From contig URWN01000016.1 of the NCBI GenBank assembly GCA_900551615.1, positions 1 to 33,644 on the forward strand: 33,644 nucleotides of DNA. Reading direction: 5' to 3'. Of this stretch, positions 15,712 through 24,608 are shown in pieces (position 1 is the stretch's first letter; each line of letters opens with the position of its first letter). Made by a program: the position numbers and the translations under genes. The notes beneath the pieces were generated by a model. It was given only the letters and a program-made list of their open reading frames with translations, did no database searches and was not told the origin of the DNA. This stretch comes from an uncultured Clostridium sp. Its GTDB lineage: Bacteria > Bacillota > Clostridia > TANB77 > CAG-508.

Positions 15712-17215
15712 ATGAACTCAATATGGCTAAGTGAGAACAAACAAAACAACCAATATAACCAATTAGCAGAAGATAAAACAACAGATGTATGCATAATTGG
15801 AGCTGGAATATTTGGAATAACATGCGGATACTATCTAGCAAAAGCAGGATTAAAAGTAACCATAATAGAAAAAGATGAAATTGGAAGCAAAGCCACAGGA
15901 CACACAACAGCAAAAATAACATCACAACACGGCTTATTTTACACATATCTATACGAAACATATGGAGAAAAACTAGCAAAGGATTACTTAAATGCAAACC
16001 AAGAAGCAATAGAAAATATAAAACAAATAATAGAAGATGAAAAAATAAATTGCGATTTTGAAATACAATCAAGTTTTGTATATACAACAAATAAATCAGA
16101 AGTAAACAAAATAAAAAAGGAAGTAGATATTTTAAAATCACTGGGATTTCCAGCAAATTTTGCAACAAAAATAGGATTACCATTTGAAATAGAAGGAAGT
16201 GTACAATTCAAAGACCAAGCGCAATTCAATCCAATAAAATATATAAACGGATTAGCAAAAATCATTACAAAAAAAAATGGACAAATTTATACAAACACAA
16301 CAGCAAATGATGTAAAACAAGACGAGGAATCATTTTACACACTTACTGAAAGAGGGACAATAAAATCAAAATATGTAATAATTGCAACACACTACCCAAT
16401 TATAAACTTCCCAGGAATATATTTCTTAAAAATGTATCAATCAACATCATATGTAATAGGAGTAGACCCCAAAAAAACACTATCAAACGGAATGTATATA
16501 AGTGCAACACAACCAACATACTCATTCAGAACAGCAAATTATAACGGAAGAAAAATTTTACTATTAGGAGGAGAAAGCCACAAAACAGGAACAGAATCAA
16601 CATATGAAAACACATATGGAAAACTAGAAAACTATGCAAAACAATTATATCCAAACTGTGAAATATTATTTAGATGGGACACACGAGACTGTATAACATT
16701 AGACAAAATCCCATATATCGGAAAATTTTCAAACACAATGGAAAACATATATGTAGGAACAGGATTTAATAAATGGGGAATGACGACATCAAATGTTGCA
16801 GCAAACATTATATGTGATATGATTTTAGGAAAACAAAACAAATATGCATATGTTTTTGATTCAACACGAATAAAACCAATAAAAAACAGAACAGAAGTAA
16901 AAAATATGATTACAGAATCAATTAATTCGCTTGCAATCAAAAAACTAAAAGACTCAAACATTACTTTTGAAGAAATTCCAAACAACTCTGGAGGAATTAT
17001 AGACATCAATAATCAAAAAGTAGGAATTTACAAAGACACAACACGGAAATATATTTGCAGTTAAGCCAATTTGCACACATTTAGGCTGCTTACTTTCTTG
17101 GAATGATACAGACAAAACATGGGATTGTCCATGTCATGGTTCAAGATTTGACTTTATGGGAAAGAATCTTTATGATCCAGCAGTTAAAAACCTAGAAATT
17201 TTCAATATTTTTTAA
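15712..17215 (+). CDS. FAD-dependent oxidoreductase with C-terminal Rieske domain, needing one +1 frameshift
   Basis: A DAO-type flavoprotein joined to a Rieske [2Fe-2S] domain; substrate unknown. The FAD-binding start is GAGIFG (residues 30-35), with IIEKDEIG and GHTTAK following; MQ-type oxidase signature IYVGTGFNKWGMT is near residue 345-360. At residue 445 the frame meets CGG (17044-17046). Reading it as arginine adds only KYICS and stops at 17064. Skipping C gives GNIFAVKPICTHLGC and CPCHGSRFDF, the complete Rieske cluster motif (CTH...CPCH), ending at TAA 17213-17215, 500 residues, normal for this fusion family. AAGGAGG precedes the ATG. A strong terminator lies beyond the downstream stop, supporting 17215 as the true end. 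Confidence 0.87.
17044..17046 (+). other. In-frame CGG, inferred +1 frameshift site 3 (FAD/Rieske gene)
   Basis: Context ACA CGG AAA. Reading ACA (C) GGA AAT ATA restores the Asp-x-x-Gly turn and the Rieske domain. Confidence 0.8.
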
Positions 17216-17298
17216 AGATTTTTTGAATTTATTATTGACTTATTTGTGCGGTTTTGCTACAATCACTTTAAATTCATATATTTATATTATTATTTATT

Positions 17299-17338
17299 GA
17301 ACTAGATTTCTTCAGTTGCGAATAATCTAGTTCTTTTT
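17299..17338 (+). terminator. Terminator after the FAD/Rieske gene
   Basis: GAACTAGATT / AATCTAGTTC (17299-17308 and 17324-17333) followed by TTTTT. Confidence 0.85.
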
Positions 17339-17466
17339 ATGTTTGATTTCGTTACATTCTAAATATTATCAAACGATAAATAAAAATTTTCAAAAAATAT
17401 ATACAAAAAATTAAAATTGTGATATAAATTAATTAAAATAAAATAAAAGAAAAGGGAAAATAAAAA

Positions 17467-18372
17467 ATGAATGAAAAAGAACCAATAAAAGTTAAATTAA
17501 CAACAGTGATATTAAGCTTTGTAATATTAATACTAATATTTGTTATAATAGGAATGTATGCTTATTATCACAAAAACAATACAAATAACAATGCAATATC
17601 AGACAATTCTATAAAAACAAAAAGTCTGGAAGTTATCCAAAACGATAATAAAATGGAAACAACAAACACAGAAAACAGTCAAAATAATAACACTTCAACA
17701 AATGCTACACAAACAACAATAAACACAAATGATGAGCAAATAGCAAAACTATATAAATATATACCAGCACAAGACTTGAATTTAATAGAAAAAAATGCAT
17801 ATCAAAATCAAAAAATAACAGCAGACAACATATCAAGTGAATATTTACTAAAAAATGCATTTAAAAACTTAGAAATAAAAGATAGTGACAAAAAAGCTTA
17901 CGGAGACTGGTACAAATTTGATGCCAAATTATTACAAGCAAAAGTAAAAGAAATGTATGGGAAAAATATAAAAGACCAAGAATTTAATATTGATGCAGGA
18001 GAGGGCTGTGGATATGAAAATGGTGAATATTTATATAGCGTTGGAGGAGGTTCATCAGAAGAAAGTAGAAACATTAGAAAAATCCAAAAAGCATATAAAG
18101 AAGGCAAAAATATCTGCATAGAAGATAAGTATTTATATCTAGAAATAAAAGATACAGAAGAAGATACAGAAGCAAAATTATATAGTTCATCAGATGCAAC
18201 AAAGTTAGTAGCAAATTTAAATAATACACAAGAACTATATAGCATGAATAAAGAACAAAGTAATGAAAATATAATCAATCAATATGGTTCACAAATGAGC
18301 ACATATAAACATACATTTAAAAAAGCTAATGATGGTTCATATTATTGGTATAGCACAGAACCTGTCAAATAA
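17467..18372 (+). CDS. Membrane-anchored extracellular protein, unknown function
   Basis: A 301-residue protein with one N-terminal transmembrane helix (about residues 11-30), then an asparagine/threonine-rich low-complexity linker (about 31-90), then a folded domain of about 200 residues with a glycine-rich stretch (AGEGCGYENGEYLYSVGGG). The layout suggests a signal-anchored protein facing outside. I recognise no family. AAAGGG-type ribosome binding site before the ATG. Host-like codons. It is flanked by terminators and so monocistronic. Confidence 0.72.
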   Translation: MNEKEPIKVKLTTVILSFVILILIFVIIGMYAYYHKNNTNNNAISDNSIKTKSLEVIQNDNKMETTNTENSQNNNTSTNATQTTINTNDEQIAKLYKYIPAQDLNLIEKNAYQNQKITADNISSEYLLKNAFKNLEIKDSDKKAYGDWYKFDAKLLQAKVKEMYGKNIKDQEFNIDAGEGCGYENGEYLYSVGGGSSEESRNIRKIQKAYKEGKNICIEDKYLYLEIKDTEEDTEAKLYSSSDATKLVANLNNTQELYSMNKEQSNENIINQYGSQMSTYKHTFKKANDGSYYWYSTEPVK

Positions 18373-18425
18373 AAAAATAACAGAAAAATTTTAGTTAAAT
18401 TAAAATGAAATAAAAAATCAAAAAT

Positions 18426-18464
18426 AATTACAATTTTTATTGACAAAATTGTAATTATTTTTTA
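18426..18464 (+). terminator. Rho-independent terminator
   Basis: Perfect 12-base repeat AATTACAATTTT / AAAATTGTAATT with a 7-base loop and a T tract. Confidence 0.88.
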
Positions 18465-18506
18465 ACTAAAATTGATTTAATAAATAGAAAATACGGAAGT
18501 GATAAA

Positions 18507-18812
18507 ATGCATTATTACACATATATGATAAGATGTGAAGACAATTCTATATATACAGGAATGACAAATAATTTAGAAAAAAGAATAGAAGAACATATAA
18601 CAAAAAGTAAAAACGGAGCAAAATACACAAAATCACATAATGCCATAAAACTAGAAACTGCATGGAAAAGCAAAGACAAGTCTTTAGCATGTAAGTTAGA
18701 ATATTATATAAAAACATTAAATAAACAACAAAAAGAAAGTTTAATAAAAGGACAAAAACTTTCAACATATTTATCAGGAAAAATAGATTGTAGAAGATAT
18801 AAAAGAATATAA
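18507..18812 (+). CDS. GIY-YIG domain protein (YazA/UPF0213 type)
   Basis: A 101-residue single-domain GIY-YIG nuclease-fold protein. The opening YYTYMIRCEDNSIYTGMTNN carries the two-strand signature (TYMI and IYTGMT), followed by the conserved arginine in EKRIEEH. The C-terminal basic stretch (KIDCRRYKRI) is common in this family. The cellular role of these short proteins is not settled. RBS GGAAGTG lies close to the ATG. Expressed alone. Confidence 0.88.
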   Translation: MHYYTYMIRCEDNSIYTGMTNNLEKRIEEHITKSKNGAKYTKSHNAIKLETAWKSKDKSLACKLEYYIKTLNKQQKESLIKGQKLSTYLSGKIDCRRYKRI

Positions 18813-18886
18813 AAAATTAAATTTGAAAAAGTAAAAAAGGTGTTATTATATAGTTGTATTAAACAATGTGCCTTTGTTCATAATTT

Positions 18887-18963
18887 TGTATATATCAATG
18901 ATATGAAACAAATTCAATAATACTCTTTGAAATAATTTGTCTCATATCATTGACATATATACA
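18887..18963. repeat. Long imperfect inverted repeat (hairpin)
   Basis: Arms 18887-18914 and 18934-18963 pair over about 27 bases (cores TGTATATAT, CAATGATATGA and ACAAATT) with a 2-base bulge and one mismatch, and a 19-base loop. It lacks the T tract expected of a terminator. It begins the 1.2-kb gene-poor region and could be a MITE-like remnant or a structured 3' end for the minus-strand transcript. Confidence 0.7.
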
Positions 18964-18992
18964 TTTCTATGCTCATTTTTATTATATTTTAA

Positions 18993-19020
18993 TTGACTTT
19001 TTTAAAAATGTGTGTATAAT
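18993..19020 (+). promoter_or_regulatory. Promoter of a predicted antisense-type small RNA
   Basis: TTGACT (18993-18998), 16-base spacer, TATAAT (19015-19020). Confidence 0.7.
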
Positions 19021-19024
19021 ATAG

Positions 19025-19059
19025 ATAGAAAATGAGAGTCACAGAAATGTGGCTACCAC
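19025..19059 (+). repeat. Inverted repeat, left copy
   Basis: Carries ATAGAAAATGAGA (19025-19037) and GGCTACCAC (19051-19059). The same two blocks in the same order occur on the minus strand at 19260-19295. Confidence 0.75.
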
Positions 19060-19114
19060 ATAAATTGCTTTAGCAACACATTCCAACCGACGAAAGCAGA
19101 ATGTGTTGTTTTTT
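19027..19114 (+). ncRNA. Predicted small RNA, candidate antitoxin RNA
   Basis: About 88 bases from the expected transcription start to a perfect terminator: CAACACATTC (19074-19083) pairs with GAATGTGTTG (19099-19108), followed by TTTTTT. No ORF. Its 3' end overlaps the stop codon of the small hydrophobic ORF on the other strand, so the RNAs would be convergent and complementary if the mRNA runs through. Confidence 0.55.
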
Positions 19115-19217
19115 ATTGTTTATTAGTCCACATTATGTATATAATACACAACAAGGCTACGTTTACAGTTATTGAAAACATAAATCCTAATATTAGGAAT
19201 AGTAAGAAATTTACCAT
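19113..19217 (-). CDS. 34-residue hydrophobic peptide, candidate type I toxin
   Basis: A very short ORF encoding one long hydrophobic helix (NFLLFLILGFMF, then VALLCIIYIM) with a polar, weakly basic end (WTNKQ). Its start is supported by an unusually strong ribosome binding site, AAGGAGGTGG (plus-strand 19224-19233), seven bases from the ATG. The size, single helix, and convergent small RNA with a strong terminator are the hallmarks of type I toxin-antitoxin pairs. Its sequence is not one I recognise (it is not an evident Fst, TxpA or BsrG). It could also be an ordinary small membrane peptide. A clear promoter for the minus-strand mRNA is not seen. Confidence 0.55.
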   Translation of the reverse strand: MVNFLLFLILGFMFSITVNVALLCIIYIMWTNKQ

Positions 19218-19259
19218 AAACAACCACCTCCTTGCTCTCGATTATATCGAGTATTGAAA

Positions 19260-19295
19260 GTGGTAGCCCAACATATCTGCTATCTCATTTTCTAT
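19260..19295 (-). repeat. Inverted repeat, right copy, in the peptide mRNA leader
   Basis: Minus-strand ATAGAAAATGAGA (19283-19295) and GGCTACCAC (19260-19268), matching the left copy at 19025-19059. The two copies bound a 270-base cassette. Sequence from 19296 to 19637 shows no gene I can support. Confidence 0.75.
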
Positions 19296-19637
19296 GGATA
19301 ACACTATATAACATTTTTTACTAAAAAACGAGCAAACATAGTAAAATTTTACAATTTTTATCAAATTAATAAAGTGCTATATTCATTATTTTTTCTACTT
19401 AGTTATTTTGTGAATAATAAATGTATATAAAAAATTTCAAAATAAAAATTAGAATAAATGAAATTAATCATCTATTCTCAATGTATTTCTTAATATAATG
19501 TTTCCTTAAATGTACAAATAAAAATTATAATGCAACGGGAAAATATTTTGGGATATTTTTAGATAATTTTTATAATAATTATCTATTTAAAAAAGTGTCC
19601 GTAAAACCGATATATAGATGAAAATGCTATTTTTAGG

Positions 19638-19673
19638 CAAAAAAATAAACTACCCATTTTTGGATAGTTTATT
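19638..19673 (-). terminator. Terminator of tRNA-Pro
   Basis: Minus strand AATAAACTA / TAGTTTATT (9 pairs plus CCA/TGG) followed by seven T residues, just after the tRNA. Confidence 0.82.
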
Positions 19674-19681
19674 ACAATTAA

Positions 19682-19757
19682 TGGTCGAGGTGACAGGGAT
19701 CGAACCTGCGACCTCATGGTCCCAAACCACGCGCGCTACCAACTGCGCTACACCTCG
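19682..19757 (-). tRNA. tRNA-Pro, anticodon TGG
   Basis: Cloverleaf with acceptor CGAGGTG/CACCTCG, anticodon stem CGTGG/CCATG, loop TTTGGGA (anticodon TGG), T-loop TTCGATC and encoded CCA. Confidence 0.96.
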
Positions 19758-19787
19758 AAATAAAATAAAATTGCTCAACGCTCATAT

Positions 19788-19816
19788 ATAATAACACATT
19801 TTAAAAACATTTGCAA
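19788..19816 (-). promoter_or_regulatory. Promoter of tRNA-Pro
   Basis: Minus strand TTGCAA (19811-19816), 17-base spacer, TATTAT (19788-19793). Bases 19817-20010 up to the ABC operon contain nothing else I recognise. Confidence 0.65.
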
Positions 19817-20025
19817 GAACTTTTATAAAAAAAATCAAAAATATCCCAAAAAATTATTATAAATCACAATTTTAATAATTCTGATAAAAAAATCTGAACA
19901 AACCATTTCCGTAATGTGAAATCTTTGTGAATAACTTTACAAGCACAAAACAAAATGATATTATAAAAACAACAAAAGCAAGACAAAAGTCTTACGGAAA
20001 ATAATAATGTAAGGAGGAATTTCTC

Positions 20026-20967
20026 GTGATTGAAGTAAAAAACATCACAAAAAAATACGGAAGCTTCACAGCCGTAGATAATATCAGCTTCAAAATAGAA
20101 GAAGGTGAAATAATAGGACTACTTGGCCCAAACGGAGCAGGAAAAAGTACAACAATGAACATGATAACAGGGTACATTGAGCCAACAGAAGGAGAAATAA
20201 AAGTAGAAGGGTATGACATATCAAAAAAACCAAAAAAAGCAAAAGCACAAATAGGATACATGCCAGAAGGAGTCCCACTATATTCAGACCTAACAGTAAA
20301 AGAATTTGTAACATACATGGCCGAACTAAAAAAAGTAGACAGAAAAACAAGAAAAGAAAAAGTAGAAAAAATAATTGAACAAACAGGCCTAAAAGATGTA
20401 GAAAAGAAGCTAACTCGTAATCTATCAAGAGGATACAAACAAAGAGTAAGCATGGCAGGAGCACTAGTAGGAGAACCCAAAATCCTTATATTAGATGAAC
20501 CAACAGTAGGACTAGACCCAAAACAAATAACAGAAATAAGATCATTAATAAAAGAATTAGGAAAAACACATACAATAATACTAAGCTCACACATTCTATC
20601 AGAAGTAAGTCAAATCTGTAACAAAGTAATAATCATAAATAAAGGAAAAATTGTAGCAATAGACACACCAGAAAATCTAGAAAAGAAAGTAGAAAGCAAC
20701 AATACAACATATGTAACAGTAGAAGACACAGAAAACAAAATAGAAACAATGAAAGAAAAAATACCAGAAATCAAAGATATCAAACTAATAAAAGAAAATG
20801 AAGACGGTACAAAAGAATATGTACTAGAATCAGACAAAGATGTAGATTTAAGAAAAATAGTGTTTAATGAATTTGCAAAAGAAAATATAACAATATTCGA
20901 AATGAAAAAAGCAGACACAACACTAGAAGACGCATTTATGAAATTGATAGAAGGAGGAGAAAAATAA
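20026..20967 (+). CDS. ABC transporter ATP-binding protein, GldA-like
   Basis: A 313-residue ABC-2 type ATPase. Walker A GPNGAGKST (about residues 34-42), signature LSRGYKQR (133-140), Walker B ILILDEPTVGLDP (153-165) and the H-loop in LSSHILSE are all present. The C-terminal extension of about 90 residues fits the GldA/NosF/CcmA branch. GTG start at 20026, with AAGGAGG nine bases before it; no better ATG is available. The stop codon overlaps the start of the permease gene (shared base at 20967), so the two are translationally coupled. Confidence 0.93.
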   Translation: MIEVKNITKKYGSFTAVDNISFKIEEGEIIGLLGPNGAGKSTTMNMITGYIEPTEGEIKVEGYDISKKPKKAKAQIGYMPEGVPLYSDLTVKEFVTYMAELKKVDRKTRKEKVEKIIEQTGLKDVEKKLTRNLSRGYKQRVSMAGALVGEPKILILDEPTVGLDPKQITEIRSLIKELGKTHTIILSSHILSEVSQICNKVIIINKGKIVAIDTPENLEKKVESNNTTYVTVEDTENKIETMKEKIPEIKDIKLIKENEDGTKEYVLESDKDVDLRKIVFNEFAKENITIFEMKKADTTLEDAFMKLIEGGEK

Positions 20968-21653
20968 TGTGGGCAGTTATCAAAAAAGAATTTAAATCAT
21001 ATTTTTATACACCAATTGGTTACATATTTATCGGAGTATTTTTAGTAGCATTTAGTATATCATTTTACTTTAGTGTAATAAGCTCTGGAAATGTAAACTT
21101 TGAATACATTTATTACACTTTACCAACAATATTAGTATTAGCATTTATAATACCATTACTAACAATGAGGTCATTTTCAGAAGAAAGAAAAACAGGAACA
21201 GAACAACTATTATTAACATCACCAATTAGTATAACAAAAGTTGTTTTAGGAAAATTTATAGCAGCATTATTAATAGTAATAATTACTGAATTATGTACAT
21301 TTATGTATTTCGGAATTTTATGCCATTATGGAGTTCCAAAATTAACAACAACATTTGCAACATTACTAGGATTCTTATTATTTGTAATGTCATATATCTC
21401 ATTTGGTATGTTAACATCAAGTTTAACAGAAAACCAAATAATAGCAGGAATAATCTCAATAGGATTTTTCATAATAACATGGGTTTTACCAGAATTCAAC
21501 TCAAATTTAGAAAGTTTTTCTTTCATAAATATGTTTTATAAATATACACAAGGACAAATAGACATAGGAAATACAGTTACATTTTTAACATTTACAATTA
21601 CATGTTTATTATTAACAATAACAGTAATGCAAAGAAGAAAAAGTGTAAAATAA
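20967..21653 (+). CDS. ABC-2 type permease, GldF-like
   Basis: A 228-residue six-helix membrane protein (helices near residues 15-35, 48-68, 98-118, 133-155, 158-178, 205-222). The motif TMRSFSEERKTGTEQLLLTSPIS after the second helix is characteristic of the GldF/ABC-2 permease family. It pairs with the preceding ATPase and the downstream GldG-like subunit. RBS GGAGG ends nine bases before the ATG and is inside the ATPase gene. Confidence 0.9.
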   Translation: MWAVIKKEFKSYFYTPIGYIFIGVFLVAFSISFYFSVISSGNVNFEYIYYTLPTILVLAFIIPLLTMRSFSEERKTGTEQLLLTSPISITKVVLGKFIAALLIVIITELCTFMYFGILCHYGVPKLTTTFATLLGFLLFVMSYISFGMLTSSLTENQIIAGIISIGFFIITWVLPEFNSNLESFSFINMFYKYTQGQIDIGNTVTFLTFTITCLLLTITVMQRRKSVK

Positions 21654-21719
21654 AAAAGAATAAAATTTGGATGTTTATATAAATACAGTATATTCAAATT
21701 TATGACTTTAAGGAAAGGA

Positions 21720-23336
21720 ATGGTAAAAAAAGTGAAAGAAGATAAAAAGACAGAAAAAGTAAATAAAAAAGAGACAGAAAAAATGAGCAAAGAAGAAAAA
21801 AAGGCTAAAAAAGCAGTAGAAAAATCAAGCAAAAAAGAAAAGAAACAAAAAGCTCAAAAAGAAAAAAAGCCAAATAAATTTATAGAAACAATAAAGAAAA
21901 AATGGTTAATAAATGGAACAAAAACATTTATATTAGTAGTAATAATTCTAGCAGTATTTGTTGGAATCAGCGTACTAATGAAAAAACTAAACTTAACACC
22001 AATAGACCTAACAGAAGACAAACTATTCACACTAACAAGTGAAAGCAAAGACAAAGTAAAAGATATAGACAAAGACATAAATATCTATTTTGTAGGTTAC
22101 TCAGATGATGATTCTACACTTGACCTAGCAAAACAATACACAAAAGTAAACGAAAAAATCAAAGTAGAAGCAGTAACACAAGATAGTAGACCAGATTTAG
22201 TACAAAAATATGGAATAGAGACATCAAGCGAAGGAATAATAGTAGAATGTGGAGATAACTACAAAGTGCTAGCATCAAGTGACCTATATACACATGATTC
22301 AACAACATATGAATCAGTAAATGTAGCAGAAGAAAAGCTAACAGCAGCAATCAGATCAGTATCAGTAGAAGAATTACCAAAAGTATATTTCTTAAGTGGA
22401 TATAGTTCATTTACACTAACAAGTGGAATGCAATACTTAAATATGTATTTACAAAATGAAGTAAACCAAGTTGAAACATTAGACATATTATCAACAGGAA
22501 AAGTACCAGATGATTGTAGTACATTAGTAATAGCATCACCAGAAAAAGACTTTGACGATGTTGCAACAAATGCAATAACAGAATATATAAACAAAGGTGG
22601 AAACATCTTGTGGTTAAATGCAGCAATAGCAAAACAACTAAACTTACCAAATGTAAACAAAATATTAGCATTATATGGTGTAAAACCATTTGAAATAGGA
22701 ATAATAAGAGAAACAGACTCAAGTAAAATGGTATCAAACTCACCAGACTTAATAATGCCAGAAATACAATATGCAGATGCAACAAACAAACTATATGATT
22801 CAGAAGGAGTTATATTCATAAATGCAACAAAAATAAATGTTGCAAGTGATGAAGAACTAGAAAGCTTAGATACAACAAAAACAGCATTAGTAAAAACAAG
22901 TGAAAAGGCATATTTTAGAACAAACTTTGAAAATCAATCTAATTCAGCACAAGATGGAGAAAAAACAGGAGAATTTCTAGTAGGTGCTCAATTTGACAAA
23001 ATTGTAACAAAAGCAGATGAAGAAAATAATACAAAAGAAGTAAAATCAAAATTAATAATATATGGAGAAAACTACTTCGTATCTGACTATCAATTAACAC
23101 AATCAACACAAACACCAATGATTGCATATAGACAAAATAAAGATTTAGTTCTAAACTCAATAGCTTACTTAGCAGACAGAGAAGAAGATATTACTGTAAG
23201 AAAGAGTACAGGAGCTGTTACTTATACAGCAACAGAACAAGAAAACAAAATAATATTAGCCATAATTACATTTGTACCATTACTAATAATTGTAATAGGA
23301 ATTATCGTTTGGGCTAATAGAAGAAGAAAAAAATAG
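21720..23336 (+). CDS. GldG-like auxiliary ABC transporter subunit
   Basis: A 538-residue protein anchored at both ends: a transmembrane helix near residues 72-92 (FILVVIILAVFVGISVL), a large extracytoplasmic IFT52/GldG-type domain (VYFLSGYSSFTLTSG, GGNILWLNA), and a C-terminal helix before RRRKK. The first 65 residues are an unusual Lys/Glu-rich cytoplasmic extension. The start is uncertain: ATG 21720 follows AAGGAAAGG; an upstream ATG (21702) and a GTG (21732) are in frame. With the ATPase and permease it forms a GldA-GldF-GldG-like operon. In Bacteroidetes these serve gliding; in Firmicutes the substrate is unknown. Confidence 0.85.
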   Translation: MVKKVKEDKKTEKVNKKETEKMSKEEKKAKKAVEKSSKKEKKQKAQKEKKPNKFIETIKKKWLINGTKTFILVVIILAVFVGISVLMKKLNLTPIDLTEDKLFTLTSESKDKVKDIDKDINIYFVGYSDDDSTLDLAKQYTKVNEKIKVEAVTQDSRPDLVQKYGIETSSEGIIVECGDNYKVLASSDLYTHDSTTYESVNVAEEKLTAAIRSVSVEELPKVYFLSGYSSFTLTSGMQYLNMYLQNEVNQVETLDILSTGKVPDDCSTLVIASPEKDFDDVATNAITEYINKGGNILWLNAAIAKQLNLPNVNKILALYGVKPFEIGIIRETDSSKMVSNSPDLIMPEIQYADATNKLYDSEGVIFINATKINVASDEELESLDTTKTALVKTSEKAYFRTNFENQSNSAQDGEKTGEFLVGAQFDKIVTKADEENNTKEVKSKLIIYGENYFVSDYQLTQSTQTPMIAYRQNKDLVLNSIAYLADREEDITVRKSTGAVTYTATEQENKIILAIITFVPLLIIVIGIIVWANRRRKK

Positions 23337-23349
23337 GTATAATTAAAAA

Positions 23350-23383
23350 GCAAGTCCCATAAAATAATATGGGGCTTATTTTT
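23350..23383 (+). terminator. Terminator of the ABC operon
   Basis: AAGTCCCATA / TATGGGGCTT stem (one G-T pair) with a 6-base loop and TTTTTT tail. Confidence 0.85.
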
Positions 23384-23428
23384 TATGCGAAAATAGTAAA
23401 GATGAATCATGAAAGGAACGTAACTTTT

Positions 23429-24455
23429 ATGAATATTTTAAAAGTAGTATTTGTCATAATTGGAACTTTAATAGGAGCGGGATTTGCATCAGGGCAAGAA
23501 ATATATACATTTTTCTTCTCATATGGAATTAAAGGAATACTAGGAATTATAATATCAAGCACAATTATAGGGTTAACAATATACAAAACTTTCAAAATAA
23601 TAGAAAAAAATAATATTAAAAACTATAAGGAATTTTTAGATTTTTTTATAAAAAATGAAAAAATAAAAGAACTAATAAATTCAATTATAAACATATTTAT
23701 TTTAGTATCATTTTATGTAATGATAGCAGGATTTGGAGCATATTTAGAACAAGAAATAAATTTAAATAATTTTATTGGAAGCAGTATTTTAGCAATATTG
23801 TGCATCATTTTGTTTAAAACAAATATAAATGGAATTGTAAAAATAAATGAAATACTAATACCAATTTTAATATTAGTTGTATTAGTAATACGGAATAGTA
23901 AATATCCAGAACATTAATATAGGGAATTTAAACAATTATATAATATCACAAAAAAGTGAGAGTTTAACACAAAATTGGTTTATTACAAGTATTCTATATG
24001 CAAGTTATAACTGTGTATTATTAATACCAGTGCTAATCTCAATAAAAGAACTTATATCAAACACAAAAAATATAAAATACATTGCAATTATAGTAAGTGC
24101 AATCTTAATTATATTACTAACAATAGTATTTCTATTTTTAATAAATGTAGATGTTGATATAAAACAATTACAAATGCCCGCAGTATATGCCATAAATAAT
24201 ATATGGCCAGGAATAAAAAAAGTATATGGAATTATTATTTTAATTTCCATTTTTACAACTGCAATTTCTTTAGGCATAGGATTTTTAAAAAATGTTGTAA
24301 GCAATAAAAAAAGCTTTAATGTCATTTCAATTTTAATGTGCATGAGTGCAATTATATTTTCTGGTTTTGGCTTTTCAAATTTAGTCAATTTATTGTATCC
24401 AATTTTAGGAATCTTGGGGTTAGTACAAATAATTCTAATAATTAGTAAAAAATAA
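23429..24455 (+). CDS. YkvI-type membrane transporter, needing one +1 frameshift
   Basis: A multi-helix membrane protein of the YkvI family (APC/LeuT-like fold). It opens with VVFVIIGTLIGAGFASGQEI, the family's signature first helix. ATG 23429 is chosen because an upstream in-frame ATG lies inside the preceding terminator and AAAGGA lies before 23429. After residue 154 the frame meets CGG (23891-23893) and would stop at 23917. Skipping C opens a frame that continues for 187 codons (GIVNIQNINIGNL, later WPGIKKVYGI and GLVQIILII) to TAA 24455. The 341-residue sum matches the family length. No other defect is visible. The substrate is unknown. Confidence 0.83.
23891..23893 (+). other. In-frame CGG, inferred +1 frameshift site 4 (YkvI)
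   Basis: Context ATA CGG AAT. Reading ATA (C) GGA ATA GTA continues the transmembrane segment LVVLVIGIVN; the zero frame stops nine codons later. Confidence 0.78.
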
Positions 24456-24553
24456 GAAAAATTATTTAAGGTGAAAATTAATATTATAAAATAAAAAGTC
24501 ATGAATTTTTTAATACATGGCTTTTATTTTTATTGTAAAAAATGATAAAACAA

Positions 24554-24582
24554 TTGCCAAAAACTAAAAAATAGCATATAAT
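24554..24582 (+). promoter_or_regulatory. Promoter of murF
   Basis: TTGCCA (24554-24559), 17-base spacer, TATAAT (24577-24582). Confidence 0.7.
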
Positions 24583-24608
24583 CTAACAAGAAAAAATGAG
24601 GTGGTTAT

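Noticed and set aside
19025..19295. Direct homology of the small cassette to the Fst/par system
   Set aside because: The peptide does not resemble Fst and the shared 5' repeats are inverted in DNA, so the RNAs carry identical rather than complementary copies.
23369..23428. Upstream start for the YkvI gene at 23369
   Set aside because: The extension lies within the terminator of the preceding operon and lacks a ribosome binding site; ATG 23429 has one and matches the family N-terminus.
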